From contig CM034311.1 in the NCBI GenBank assembly GCA_019925795.1, forward strand, positions 46,285,374 to 46,349,373: a stretch of 64,000 bases of DNA. The letters are read 5' to 3'. The notes under the pieces were generated by a model. It was not told the DNA's origin. It saw only the letters and a program-made list of their open reading frames with translations, and searched no databases. This DNA is from Dendrobium chrysotoxum (lineage: Eukaryota > Streptophyta > Magnoliopsida > Asparagales > Orchidaceae). The position numbers and the translations under genes are program-made. Within the stretch, counting starts at the first letter, position 1; each line of letters opens with the position of its first letter. Positions 33,426 to 44,687 of the stretch are shown here, one piece after another.

Positions 33426-34952
33426 CCCAAGGAGGCCGTGGTGTGTTTTGTGCGAACTCCTCCCTTCTAGGTCCCCGTAGCAACTTCAATTTTATTAGGA
33501 TTATTTATTTTATTTTAGATCCTTAAACCTCTTTACACGTGCGCAAAGTCCTAAGGGTTAGTGATAACAAAATTCTTTTCATTCCATATAACATTAGTGA
33601 CATCTAAGGACAAAAATTAAGGATTGAGTCCTAGAGAACTTAGACTTAGGATGCCTGCACACTTTAGGGTAGAAATACATAACATAGAAAACTTAGTGAC
33701 ATTCCCCTTAGGATTATTATATGTTATTAATACAACCTTAATCAATTCTAATTAAACTTAAATAATCAATTAACAAAAATTTCAAACACACTAATAATAA
33801 TTCAGATAAAAATACACAAAAAATTGTATAATCCTTAATAATCAAATCGTAATTAACACACCTAATCACTAAGGGATTAAATTTGAATATAACTTTAGAA
33901 TTGAACCTAATTAATATTTCAACCATCTCATAATTAAATAATAATTAAATAAAATCTATTAAAAATAAAATTAAAATCCAGAATACAAAATACACCTAAA
34001 ATAAGAACAAATTTAAATAATAGACATAATCCAAAATAAAAAGCCCTTTAAAAATCAAACTCTATTCATTAAAGTCTTTTCAAAAATCAATTATAAGCAC
34101 AATATAAAACATCTTTAAAGAAAATTGATTGAGATATATAGTAATCTAAATGTCTAATAAATCGTCAAAGATTCAGTAAGTTGTTAAATTAAATAATATA
34201 AAAGAAAATAGGTTAATTCAAATGACTAAATAACAAAATCCTATTAATCAATTTTAACAATCAAAATTCAATCTAAAACAAACTTCAAAACAGTAAAGAT
34301 ACAAAAACTTAAATCTGAACTAAAATTCCCTTTGACCCTTCAACAAATCAATTTCAATCAATTAGATAACTTTAACTAAAAGTAAACTCAGGATGCAACC
34401 AAACCACACTGCCTACCGCACACACTTAGATTTGTTTGCTAGGACGACCGACTCTAGCTCTAGGTTAGGCCGGTGTTTACTTTCTTGCTGTTGTGTGACA
34501 GGCTTTCTCGATTTTCATTGTATGCTTGTATGATTCACATGAGTGTTTGTTTACTTTTATTGCTCTCTATGATATGATGTGATGGACGATAGATTACCCC
34601 TAGGTTAGGAATGATCTGGATGCTCACAGAATCTTATGTAGGTGGTCATGCTCGTGTAGGGCTAAATAAAAAGGGGGCAAATTAAAGATTTAAATTAACA
34701 ATATTTTCTGCAGGTGCTTCAGAAAATGCTAAGCCCCCTTAAAATTAAAAGAGCATGGCCAAGTGTGGCTGATAAATTTAATATGAATATATAACTGCTT
34801 GGGAATGGTTTTATTATAAATGTCTAGGATAACCTTGCAGGTATGTCTAGATTTTCTTTTTTCTTTCTGGAATGTAATGTAAATGTAATTATTTGTTAAA
34901 GTCAAATGTTGTGAAAGTGATTCAAAAGTGGGATATCACACCCAACTCGGAA

Positions 34953-35081
34953 TCCAAAGAGAAGAGAATATCCTTTAAGGGAGTATTCTCTTCTATTTGG
35001 AAAGCCAAGTTAGGGTGGTTCTAATATCCAAAGAGAAAAGAAAATACCCCTTCGGGGATGAGTTTCTTTTTATTTGGATAT
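34953..35081 (+). other. Twin long hairpins in the LTR
   Basis: Hairpin A (34953-35001) has about 17 paired positions around CCTTTAAGGG. Hairpin B (35024-35081) pairs ATATCCAAA with TTTGGATAT and closes with CCCC-TTC-GGGG, which can form a UUCG tetraloop. Both are also present in the 3' LTR (53580-53708) and in the diverged minus-strand copy (61258-61388), with compensatory changes. Confidence 0.75.
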
Positions 35082-35570
35082 CCAGGCCCGTCGGACCCAA
35101 GGAGCTCATTGCGGATCCAAGAAGCTTGTAAAGGAAAGAAGACAAAGAAGTGAAGATGAAGAAAATGAAGAAATGAAGATAAGAAGAAAAGAATATCCCA
35201 ATTTGAAATCACTTGCGTCAGTGTTAAGATTAGAATCCGGGTTTGTTGTCAGTGGTGCCCGGCCACTTTACTTTTTCAGTAGACCCTGGGTTGTAAATAA
35301 ACTGGACATTGGATATTATATTTTTGGATAATTTAATTTGAGTGTTTACATTATTTGTGCACTAGCTTTTTTTAGAATTCTTGCATGCCGTGTTTTGTTT
35401 TAGCCTGGATACGCATCGGAGTATTTTTTTGGTAAGGACCACGATAAACTTTTTCTACTTGAAATTTAAAATAAAATTTTTTAGGCTCACATAGAAACTC
35501 TAACGAATCTAAGAAGTAAGCTCGGACCGCCGAGAGTCAGCATAAGCATATTATTACTTTCTCTTCCTTA

Positions 35571-35659
35571 TTAGGCACCTCCCCGCCTGCGGGTTCTGGC
35601 AGACCACCTGACCTATTAGGGTGCAGTTCTGTCAAGGGGATGTTATGCAATCTCTAGGG
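35571..35659 (+). other. Highly conserved block of the LTR
   Basis: This 89-bp block, with GGCACCTCCCCGCCTGCGGG and GGGTGCAGTTCTGTCAAGGG, is almost unchanged in the diverged minus-strand copy (60698-60785), while most surrounding LTR sequence differs strongly. A second conserved stretch lies at about 35925-36000 (CTGGCTCCCCAATCCAGGCC). Confidence 0.7.
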
Positions 35660-36922
35660 AAAAATTTATTTTCTAAGCCTGATTTTAAAACTGCTTCATA
35701 AATCATTTTATGCATTCGAGTTAATTAGCATGCATTGCATTAGATACAAATTAAAAGAGTCTAAAATTTTAATTGCATTATGCTCCTAGGCATCATTTAC
35801 CCTACATAAGTAAAGGGATCAATTAGGATTTGTCTTAGATGTCGGCCCCGATTCCTCAAAACTTAAATAACGTCCCTACCCATCTTTCATAAGAGACTGG
35901 ACACATGGATTTGAAGCGCCTAGGTGGTTAGCTGGCTCCCCAATCCAGGCCGAGGTAAGTCCAGATTTGCACTGCATTAGCTAGGTTCGGGTCACTACTT
36001 TGTAGTACCTAAATTAGATTTAAGTTCTGAGGCAGATTTATGAATCTTAAGTCCTCACCCTCTGGGAATAGAATCCCAAATTTCTAATAAAATGTCAATT
36101 CAAACCTAAAAATTTCTCTCTTAAAATGTAAAGCCCAACATAGGGTAGATTGAGGTTGCCTCTGAGCTTCTCAGAATCCGGCATCTCCTACTTTTCTTCC
36201 TTTGGCTCGTTAATAACTGTTCAATGTTGAGTTTTCTCCTTGAAAATTCCTACTTCTTTCCTTGTCTTCTACTTTGTAATCAAAGGGTACGAAATCACTG
36301 CTTTAATCGAGAGTTTTCTTAGGAGTACCCCTTCTAGGATGTAATTAACTATAGGGGCTTGCCCCTATAGGGATTTGAGAACCTCAGATTAAAATAAACC
36401 TTGTTTTATTCTTATAAAATAAGGGAAAAATCTTTGGGAACGCAGATATATTTTAAAACCTTATTTCTAATTTTAAATATATTTATAAAATATTATTATT
36501 ATCTTTCCAGGTAATATAATATTCTATTTATTATATTCAATTTTAGAAATGATGACTTTTATAAAACCCATTCTTTCTTTTGGGTATTTTTGAAGAATAT
36601 TATGTTCGTCTTTTCAGATGATACAATATTCTCCTTATTACACCTAAATAAAGGGATGGATGAACTTTTCAAAACTATATTTCTATTTTTAAACACATTC
36701 TACAGAATTTCGTGTTCATCTCTCGAGATGATATGTTATTCATAGAATTATGTTTGACTATAGAAATATTATTTTCTAAAACCCTGTTTTAATATTGAAT
36801 CCATTATAGAATATTGTGTCAGTCTCTCGAGACTGTACTTTATTCTTATTGTAGTATTTAATTACAAAATAGGAGAACATAAAATCTACGTGGCGACATA
36901 AATTTTCCCACCAAGGTTTTTC

Positions 36923-36940
36923 TGGCGACTCCATTGGGGA
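36923..36940 (+). other. Primer-binding site of the Ogre-type element
   Basis: TGGCGACTCCATTGGGGA begins 9 bases after the 5' LTR. It starts TGG like all tRNA-primed sites and has the form reported for Ogre elements, where tRNA-Arg is the named primer. I could not test the tRNA match. Confidence 0.8.
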
Positions 36941-37443
36941 ACTATCCTCTCTCCATCTTTAGCAGTGATTCAAACCCTTACATCGGTAGTATACTTGTGT
37001 TTGGCATGGGTTGTAACTACCTTTCTTCCGCCGGTTATATTATTCATTTCATTCTTGAATAATTTGGCTGGTATCTAAAAGAAATTGTAGGTCTTATTTT
37101 GGACCCCCGTCAAAATATCGACGGGAAGTTCCTTTAATGACCTTTTTGTCTAAATAATCAGAAAATAAAATCCCTACGTGCTAACTCGAACGTTGCAGTT
37201 ACATTTTTTGTAGCTTGATGTTTGACTTAGCACTGGGTCCAAATTCTTAAAGTGAAAATTGAAACACTAAATAATATTTATTCTTATCTCAACATTATGT
37301 ATTGCAGTTATATTTTAATATAACTCGATATATATGCGATGAGATAAGACTTAAATTATTTGGTTGGGTCAATTAAGCTTTTGCAATTAAAATAATTTAT
37401 TCAAAAGACTAATTCAAAATTTTTTCCTTAAATTTTAGGAAAA
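36941..37443 (+). other. Untranslated leader of the Ogre-type element
   Basis: About 500 bp of AT-rich DNA between the primer site and the first long frame. No other feature seen. Confidence 0.6.
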
Positions 37444-38949
37444 ATGATGGGTAAACTAATCTTTTCCTTGTCGGATAATATGAACTTGGCCTACAATCCT
37501 TTTGCTGACGGAAGTATAATCAAATTTGGAAAAGGATTTGAGGATTTGCAGTTGTCTGTTAGTGGACCTGAGTTCACTATTGTCCCACCTGTTGAAATTA
37601 CAAACCAGAGGCCTGTTCTAGAATTCACTTTGGGATGTGGGTCTCAGACTGCCCCTGTAGCCCCTAGGCCCTCAGTGTTTGCTAGAATTGAACAGCCTAG
37701 CCAGGATCAGAAACTCAAATCAGTTGTCGTAGCAGACAGTGTTACTCCTTTCAGTGCTCCAAGCAAGTTTGAAATAGGTTCCTCTTCCAACATGTCGACG
37801 ATTATGACTAAAACTCAGAGGAGAAATAAAAATCGTCGTACAAAGAGAAGAATGGAAAAATTGGGGCTGTCAATTAAGAATGAGCAAACTCCTCCTACCT
37901 CTCCACATCTTAGTGGTAGTAGGTTCCATCTTCTCTCCACTGCTGATGGAGAGGAAGATGTGAGGAAGATTGCTCGTTCAGTTCCTACTGCTGTTGGAAA
38001 GTCTGCCACTGAGCTAGTAAAAGATAAGGAAACACACATTCAGAATATGGTAAGGGCAATAGTCTAAGAGTGTGCAGATAATCATTTCCAAACCAAGGAA
38101 AGGTTTTTGAGGAATATGAAAAGGATGATTAATGAAAGGATAGAAGAAGAAGCATCGAGTCAGAAGAATACTGGAGCCCGGGTAGTGGGTCAGTCGAGGG
38201 CAAGAGATAGCAAAAGAAAGTTCAAACCTGTTGCAATCTCTGCACTCACTGATGGATACCATAGGGAATCGAGGAAATCTGACAGAAAGACAGACAGTAT
38301 TGTTTTGACTGATGTGTCGAGAAAATCCAAGAGTACTCAGTATGTTGTCCAGAAAACTAGTCGTCAGCTGTCTCCTTCCTCCATGACACCTCAAGAAGTT
38401 AGAAAGGTTCGGCGGTTCTCTCGTGTCCACTCTTCTCCCCAGATAGATAGGCACCCCTCTACGGGTCCTTCTTCGTCTTCTCATCCGGATGTAGGGCGGT
38501 TGGAATCATCAAGCAAACTCTCTCCAACATCAGCTGAGAAGAAGATCTGGAGACCTAAGGAGGAAGTTGCTTCTCTGGTAGTAGCTTCACCTGAAAAGAT
38601 GATAGAAGAAAAACCTGAAGTAGAGGAGAAATGTGAAATTAACCCTCCAGATCATATGGACTATGAAAGATATGTTCCCGTTGATCCCCACTATATTTTC
38701 GGAAGGTCTATAGAGAAGATGCTAGGTGAACTGAAAAATAGCATTAAAGATCTGGAGGATGAAGATGCATTGAACTTTGATTTAGATCAAGATGACATGT
38801 TAGATGATGCAGTAGCCGATGTCCTTATGGTGGAAACAAGGAGATCAGCTCATGATGATCAAGCTGAAGATGCTGGAATACAGGACGTCGTAGTTGAGGA
38901 AGGCATTGCGCCGGACTTAACTCAACGTCTTATACAACAGCTAAAATAA
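37444..38949 (+). pseudogene. N-terminal gag extension / ORF1-like region, broken
   Basis: One reading frame, starting MMGKLIFSLSDNM, runs from 37444 to 39336 and is stopped at 38065 (TAA) and 38947 (TAA). It encodes a basic patch (RRNKNRRTKRRMEK), a Ser/Pro-rich stretch and an acidic C-terminal part (DLDQDDMLDDAVADVLM). Ogre elements carry an extra ORF of unknown function before gag; here that region is in frame with gag's start, so it could be an N-terminal extension rather than a separate protein. The first stop is compatible with CAA to TAA by C-to-T change. Confidence 0.7.
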
Positions 38950-38970
38950 AAAGATGAGCAGATCTCAAGT

Positions 38971-40505
38971 ATGGAGAAGAAGATAGAGGAAATGATGGCC
39001 ACTATGGCATCATTCCAGTGCCAGGGTCCTTTACCACCACGAGCACAGGTTGAGTCTTCTCAACCCGAGTCTGTTCAGGTGGTAGGGAAGAAACAGATAA
39101 TTGAGGCTGTAGAAGAACACCAATCAGATCCAGAAATCAAAGCCTCTCAATCAAAAGAGCTAAAACAGATGGTGGAAAGACAAGTGAGGGAGGCATTAGC
39201 TGAGTCACAGAGTGCGTCGTATACCCCAAAGGGTAGGCCCTACCCAGAGGAGTTTGATGCAGTTCCCTATCCAAAGGGATTTGTGCCCCCTCATTCAAAA
39301 TTTTTGATGGTACCGGAAACCCTAGATAGCACATAGCGTACTTTCGAGCCAGTTGTTGCAACGTTGGAGGAAGTGATGCTTTACTCTTCAGGCAGTTTGT
39401 TAGTAGTCTGTCAGGGGTGGCTTTTGACTGGTATGCAGATTTACCCAATGGTTCAGTGCACAGTTTTACAGAGCTGGAAAACATGTTTGTCAAGAGGTTT
39501 ACAGGCAGTCAGCATCACGTTACAGTTGGGGATCTTGTTATAGAAAAGCAAAAGCCTGGGGAGAAGCTGGTTGATTATATACTAAGGTGGAGGAATTTGA
39601 GCATGAAATGCGAACCTCAATTGCAGGAGCAACACGCGATTGAGATTCTGCTTAAGAACATTCATGGACCGGTAGTCTTTCTTTTGAAAGGATTTACCAT
39701 CAAGACATTTGAAAAACTGCTCAATAAAGCCTCCAGCCTACAAGAAGAAGCTTTACAGTTCACTTTCCTTACTGATCAGTCCTCTTCAGATCCTAAAAAG
39801 CTGAAACCCCAGAAGGTCTTTGAGAAGAAATCTGGGATGGTGTCAGCTGTTGATAAGGGAAAGCAGCCAATGAAAATTCAGGCAGAAAATCCCCCTTCAC
39901 AGTTCTACAGTCAGCAGTATCAGGGGCCTCAGTATACACCACCACAGTATCAGAGACAGTATCCACCACCACAATCCCAGCCACAGTTTAACCAGCCACG
40001 ACCTTACCTTACCCTAGAAGAAATAAAAGAAAGAAGGGAAAGGTTTAATGTGATGATTAGTAAGACTTATCCATTTAAGAAGGAGGCTTTAAAGAGGATA
40101 TTAAAAAATCTTCTGAAAAAGCCAGACTTCAAATTACCTGCACCCAAAAGGCCAGAGGAGGTGGGTAAGTCTGATCAACAAAATTATTGCCCTTATCACC
40201 AAATGTTGGGCCATCAGCTTGAAGATTGTTTCACCTTTAAAGAGTGGCTTGATAAAAACATCAGATCAGGAGCGGTAGTGATTCCCAAAGAATACTTAGT
40301 GGATCCGGGGCAGGGATCAGCTAAGTGTGTGACTGGTGAGCCTATTGTTCTTGTTTCTCCTTTAAATTCTGACTCAACTTGGGATATAGCTTTATCCCGT
40401 TCTTCAAAGAAATTGCTGAACAAACTTTACATTTCTTCTCTTCAGGAGTCTTCAGGAGCTCAGAAGCCCCTCCATGTTGATCTGATAGTTCGGGAGGTGA
40501 TGTAG
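38971..40505 (+). pseudogene. Gag capsid-nucleocapsid region, frameshifted
   Basis: 38971-39336 encodes a coiled-coil start (MEKKIEEMMATMASF) and the gag entry motif PYPEEFDAVPYPKGFVPP. At about 39297-39305 (a run of A then T) the frame shifts. In the new frame a TAG (39329-39331) stands where Tat Gag has Gln. From 39417 to 40505 the capsid continues (AFDWYADLPNGS, FVKRF), then a Gln/Pro-rich linker, then a Cys-His-His-Cys knuckle of the Tat type (CPYHQMLGHQLEDC). Gag would form the particle and bind RNA. The frame ends at 40503-40505, five codon-scale bases before the pro-pol ATG in another frame. Confidence 0.82.
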
Positions 40506-40507
40506 AG

Positions 40508-41923
40508 ATGACTTCACCCTTAGAGCTCGAGGAAGCCCAAGTCAGCCAGGGTCCTATAGCTCAGGAGGAGGAGCATGCTAGAGATTGTTTTGTTGCTTTT
40601 AGTAGTGTTAATTATGATGTATCCCGTAGAGTTGTGTTTTCTGCGGATGGAGAGACTGTTATCCTCAATCCTCTTATCTTAGATGACTTTTATTTTGTTC
40701 CATGTGATGATGTCAAATCAATGAAAAAGGATTCTGTGTATATCTTGTCTATTTCTGATAGCGATGTTACGGATGACTTGAAAAACTTACCTGAAAATGA
40801 TTCTCTTAACAATCAATTTAATTTGGAAGAATTAAAACATTCTCTTGGCTATTATTCAGATAGTGCTGCCCCTGCTCTTGATTTGCAGGGTACGCCTATC
40901 TGTATTGAAGCAGAGATGTCGGATTCTGAGAATTTAACATAAGTACAATCAGAGTTAGCTGAGGTCAAAGTAGATAATCCACATATCGCTTCTTCTGAAG
41001 AGATAGTGCAAATCAAACTTCATAGCGACAAAGTGCTACCACCTCAAGCTTCTTCTGGAGATAAAGGGAAGCAAGTTGTTGACGAACCAGAATCTTCTCT
41101 TCCACCTCAGCCTGTTCCCCTTCAGGGTCCAGTTGAGAGTGGAATACCCAAGGTCGATTATAATGTCCTAGCTCACCTCAGGAAGCTGCCTGCCAAACTG
41201 AGCATTTATGATGCTCTGATCCTTTCCAAAGAAATGAGGGAAGCGTTGATCAAAGCTCTGCTAGATCCAGATATTTGCATGGCCCAGTTAGCCGCTGTAC
41301 AGCCAGATGAAACTCTTTGTTCCAAAGGAGTTCCTGAAATTTCTTTTTCTGATGAAGATCTATGTTTAGGGATGGCTGATCACAACCGTCCACTATACAT
41401 AACAGTAAACATAGACAACTTTAGATTGTCACGTATTCTGATTGATCCTGGTGCATCAGTTAATATTATGACTCTCAGAACTCTCGCTTATTTGAGAATA
41501 GACGTTCGTAAGCTCAGTTTAGACAAAATGATCTTACGAGGGTTTAACGAAAATGGCGAGAGGGCTTTAGGTTCAGTTACTCGGTTATTGGAGATTGAAG
41601 AATTTAAAACTGAAGCAAAGTTTCATATTATAGACTCTCCAACATCTTTTAATGCTCTTCTAGGTAGACCCTGGCTTCATGAATATAGGATGGTTCCTTC
41701 CTCCCTACATCAGTGCATTAAATACATCAGAGATGGTGTTGAGCACTGTATTAAGGGAGATCTGCAACCATTCTCAATTCATGAAGTAGGAATTTATAAA
41801 GATGCCGCATATTATTTGCCTAAAAAGCAAACTGTTCCTAAGGATCTCAAATTGGCCAAAAGTGAAATTGCACTTGAAAAGAAAAATGAGAAAAAAAAAA
41901 GAAAAAGAAGAAAAAAAAGATGA
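40508..41923 (+). pseudogene. Retroviral-type aspartic protease region, broken
   Basis: The frame starts MTSPLELEEAQVSQG at 40508, has a TAA at 40940-40942, and reopens to 41923. The protease core lies at about 41400-41700: ILIDPGASVNIM holds the catalytic Asp, in the DxGA form with Pro rather than Ser/Thr/Gly at x, and FNALLGRPWL is the C-terminal protease motif. It would cut Gag and Pol into mature proteins. A run of A (41887-41920) separates it from pol, which continues in a different frame. Confidence 0.8.
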
Positions 41924-43019
41924 AGAATATCCCTGCCTTGAAGATAGCATCCGTTGGCATCCTGCCCCTCCCTCACAAAGAGGTGGTAGGATTACCCAAT
42001 GGGGGCGAGGTAGAGGCAGAGGATGGCAAAATTATGAAAGTACAACGTATGAAATCATACAAAAGCAAACTCCTACGATGCATATTGATTTAGAATCTGA
42101 CTCAGAGGATGAATCATGTGTATCTAAGGATGAAAATAGTAACAAGAGGCCGAAATTTGAGATCTCCTTGGAACATGACAGTGACGATGATAAAATGAAG
42201 ACAAAAATAGAGGATGATTCAGATTTGTCTACCTATGAAAAGCTTAAAGGATATGTGAAGACTTTAGCTCTAACCCCACTATCTCAAGATAGTATAGCCG
42301 GGTTGGCAGTTAAGGTTTCACCTGCTTTGAGCGATGATTGTAAAACTGCTAAGTTTATTCCTTCTTCTAGCAAGAATGTTGAAACTGATGTACACATTGA
42401 TGATCCTTTGATGAATGAAATAGTGGAACTCCCTTTTGATTGGTATCCTTATGGTGTTAAAAATTTAATTGAGCAAGGTCTAACCCCATCTACTTGGACT
42501 AAACGTCAAGCTCAGTCCTTTGAAAACCTTTGGAATACTGAATATTATAAACCAAATTCAAGGGCAGGATTGGGTTTTAGTACTGTTTGTCCATTTGATG
42601 ATGATGATTACTGCTTGGTGATAACTAACAATCTAGGATCTGATCGTCTCTTTATGAAGGACATTGAGATTCTAAATGAATTTTGTCTAGAAACTTCAGA
42701 TGATTCGGATGACTTTCAAGTGAAGGAGGCACCTCCCGAACTTGAGGAGGAGATCCAATCAACTGTTGATGAACTGAAAGAAATTAACCTTGGTAATGAA
42801 GAAAATCCACGTCCGACGTTCATAAGTGCCTTATTGAACGAGGATGAGTCAACTAACTTAGTCAAGTTGCTTTCAGAGTTTAAGGATTGCTTCGCTTGGA
42901 GCTATAACGAGATGCCTGGATTATCTCCAGAAATAGCAGTCCATAAACTTGAAATTCAACCTGACATGATCCCTATCAAGCAAGCCCCACGACGCATGCG
43001 CTTAGAAATTGAACAATAA
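41914..43019 (+). pseudogene. Protease-RT linker region of pol
   Basis: The frame opens right after the A-run (DEEYPCLEDSIRWHP) and stays open to TAA at 43017-43019. It includes a Gly/Arg patch (WGRGRGRGW), several acidic stretches (LESDSEDES, FDDDDYC) and, from about 42830, the segment before the RT (FKDCFAWSYNEMPGL), typical of Tat pol. Ogre elements carry an intron in this interval; here the region is open, so I see no need for one. The 43017 stop falls just before the RT entry helix. Confidence 0.75.
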
Positions 43020-43022
43020 GTA

Positions 43023-44567
43023 GTGACTGAAGTAAAAAAACTAATCGATGCAAGCTTTATTCGAGAGGAAAAATATCCCTCTTGGTTGGCTAGCATCGTC
43101 CCAGTAAAGAAAAAGAATGGTCCAATTCGCGTATGCATCGATTATAGGGATCTGAATAAGGCTTGTCCAAAAGATGAGTTCCCGTTGCCTATACCGGAAC
43201 TCATGGTAGACATCGCCTCTGAGCATGCAATTTTCTCTTTTATGGATGGTTCATCTGGATATAATCAAATCAAGATGGCTCCTGAAGATGAAAAATTCAC
43301 TGCCTTCAGAATAGCTATAGGGGTCTTCTGTTACAAAGTCATGCCCTTTGGACTTAAGAACGCTGGTGCAACCTACCAGCGGGCTATAACCCGAATCTTC
43401 GATGATCTAATACACCAACAGGTGGAATGTTATATCGATGATTTGGTAGTCAAAAGTCGTCAAAGGGAAGACCACCTTCATGATCTGAGAATCATTTTTG
43501 AAAGGTTGCGCCGCTACGATCTAAAGATGAATCCCTTGAAATGTATTTTTGGAGTTACTTCAGGGAAATTCTTAGGATTCGTAGTGAGACACCGAGACAT
43601 AGAAATTGATCCTTCCAAAATAAAAGCCATCCTAGATATGCCACCTCCTAAAAGTCTTACCCAGTTAAGATCTCTTCAAGGTAGGTTGGCATACCTACGA
43701 AGATTCATTTCCAATTTGTCTGATAGGTGTCAACCATTTGCTGCTTTGTGTAAGAAAGATGCCCGATTTCATTGGGATGAAAAGTGCCAAAATGCATTTG
43801 AAAGCATAAAGCAGTATTTGTTAACACCACCAGTTTTAGCAGCTCCTATCCCTGGAAAACCCTTAATACTTTACACCGTAGCCTTAGACAGTTCTCTTGG
43901 CGCCTTGTTAGCCCAAACTAATGAGGAAGGAAAAGAGAATGCACTTTACTACTTGAGTAGGAGACTTCTACCAACTGAAGCTAATTATCCTCCTATTGAG
44001 AAACATTGTTTAGCTTTGATTTTTGCTGCCCAAAAATTAAGGCATTACATGTTAGCTCATAAAATCAATCTCATCTCTAGAGTTAATCCACTCCAATACC
44101 TGATGACTCGTCCGACGTTGTCAGGGCGTTTAGCAAAGTGGTCAATGTTTCTACTCCAATTTGATATCACGTTTATACCATTACGTGCTATCAAAGGTCA
44201 AGCTGTGGCTGACTTCTTAGCAGCACACCCGATCCCTGCTGAGTCCCCTCTGAATGATGATCTCCCTGATGAACAAATTATGAGTTTAGAGGAGCAGGAA
44301 GGAAATACTTGGGAATTATATTTTGATGGTGCCGCATCTTCACAAAAGATCGGGGAACCTCAGGAGGTAATCCCAGGGAAAGCCGGTATCGGGTTGGTTT
44401 TCATAACCCCTGAAAAGGGATTGTTACGTTATTCTTACCATTTATTAGAGCCTTGCACTAATAACGAGGCCGAATATGAAGCTCTGATAACTGGATTAGA
44501 ATTAGCAATATCAATGGAAATTAGAGAAATCAAGATCTTTGGAGATTCACAACTTATCATCAATTAA
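43023..44567 (+). pseudogene. Reverse transcriptase, RNase H and archaeal-type RNase H
   Basis: RT shows YPSWLASIVPVKKKNG, the palm motif FSFMDGSSGYNQI, MPFGLKNAGATYQR and the catalytic YIDD box in CYIDDLVVKS. RNase H follows (YTVALDSSLGALLAQ, IEKHCLALIFAAQKLRHY). A second RNase H, the archaeal-type domain specific to the Tat lineage, begins at WELYFDGAASS and continues with NNEAEYEALITGLELA and FGDSQLIIN. A TAA at 44565-44567 cuts this last domain, and a TAG at about 44640 cuts it again; both stand where Gln would fit. RT copies RNA to DNA and RNase H removes the template. Confidence 0.92.
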
Positions 44568-44687
44568 GTTGCTGGTATTTATAAAGTCTTGAAACCTAAA
44601 CTTCTTCCGTACCATCAGTACACTATGAAACTTCTCGAGTAGATTCCAAGTGTAACTTTATATAGGATACCCCGTGGAAAAAATCCT

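Larger units (their letters stand above)
29750..36913 (+). repeat. 5' LTR of the Ogre-type element (7,164 bp)
   Basis: In order: an AT-rich stretch with repeated AATTCAA words, a CT/GC-rich leader-like segment (30536-31035), a T-rich segment, a purine-rich repeat tract (32250-33010), hairpins (33337-33425), an A-rich segment, twin hairpins (34953-35081), a conserved block (35571-35659) and a terminal AT-rich part. No protein is encoded; open frames on the minus strand arise from stop-poor repeats and occur identically in the 3' LTR. A TATA-like CTTATAAATCT lies near 30416, upstream of the leader-like segment. Confidence 0.93.

Noticed and set aside
41924..42830. Ogre-type intron between protease and RT
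   Set aside because: The interval is fully open and codes a Tat-like linker, so an intron is not required by the sequence.
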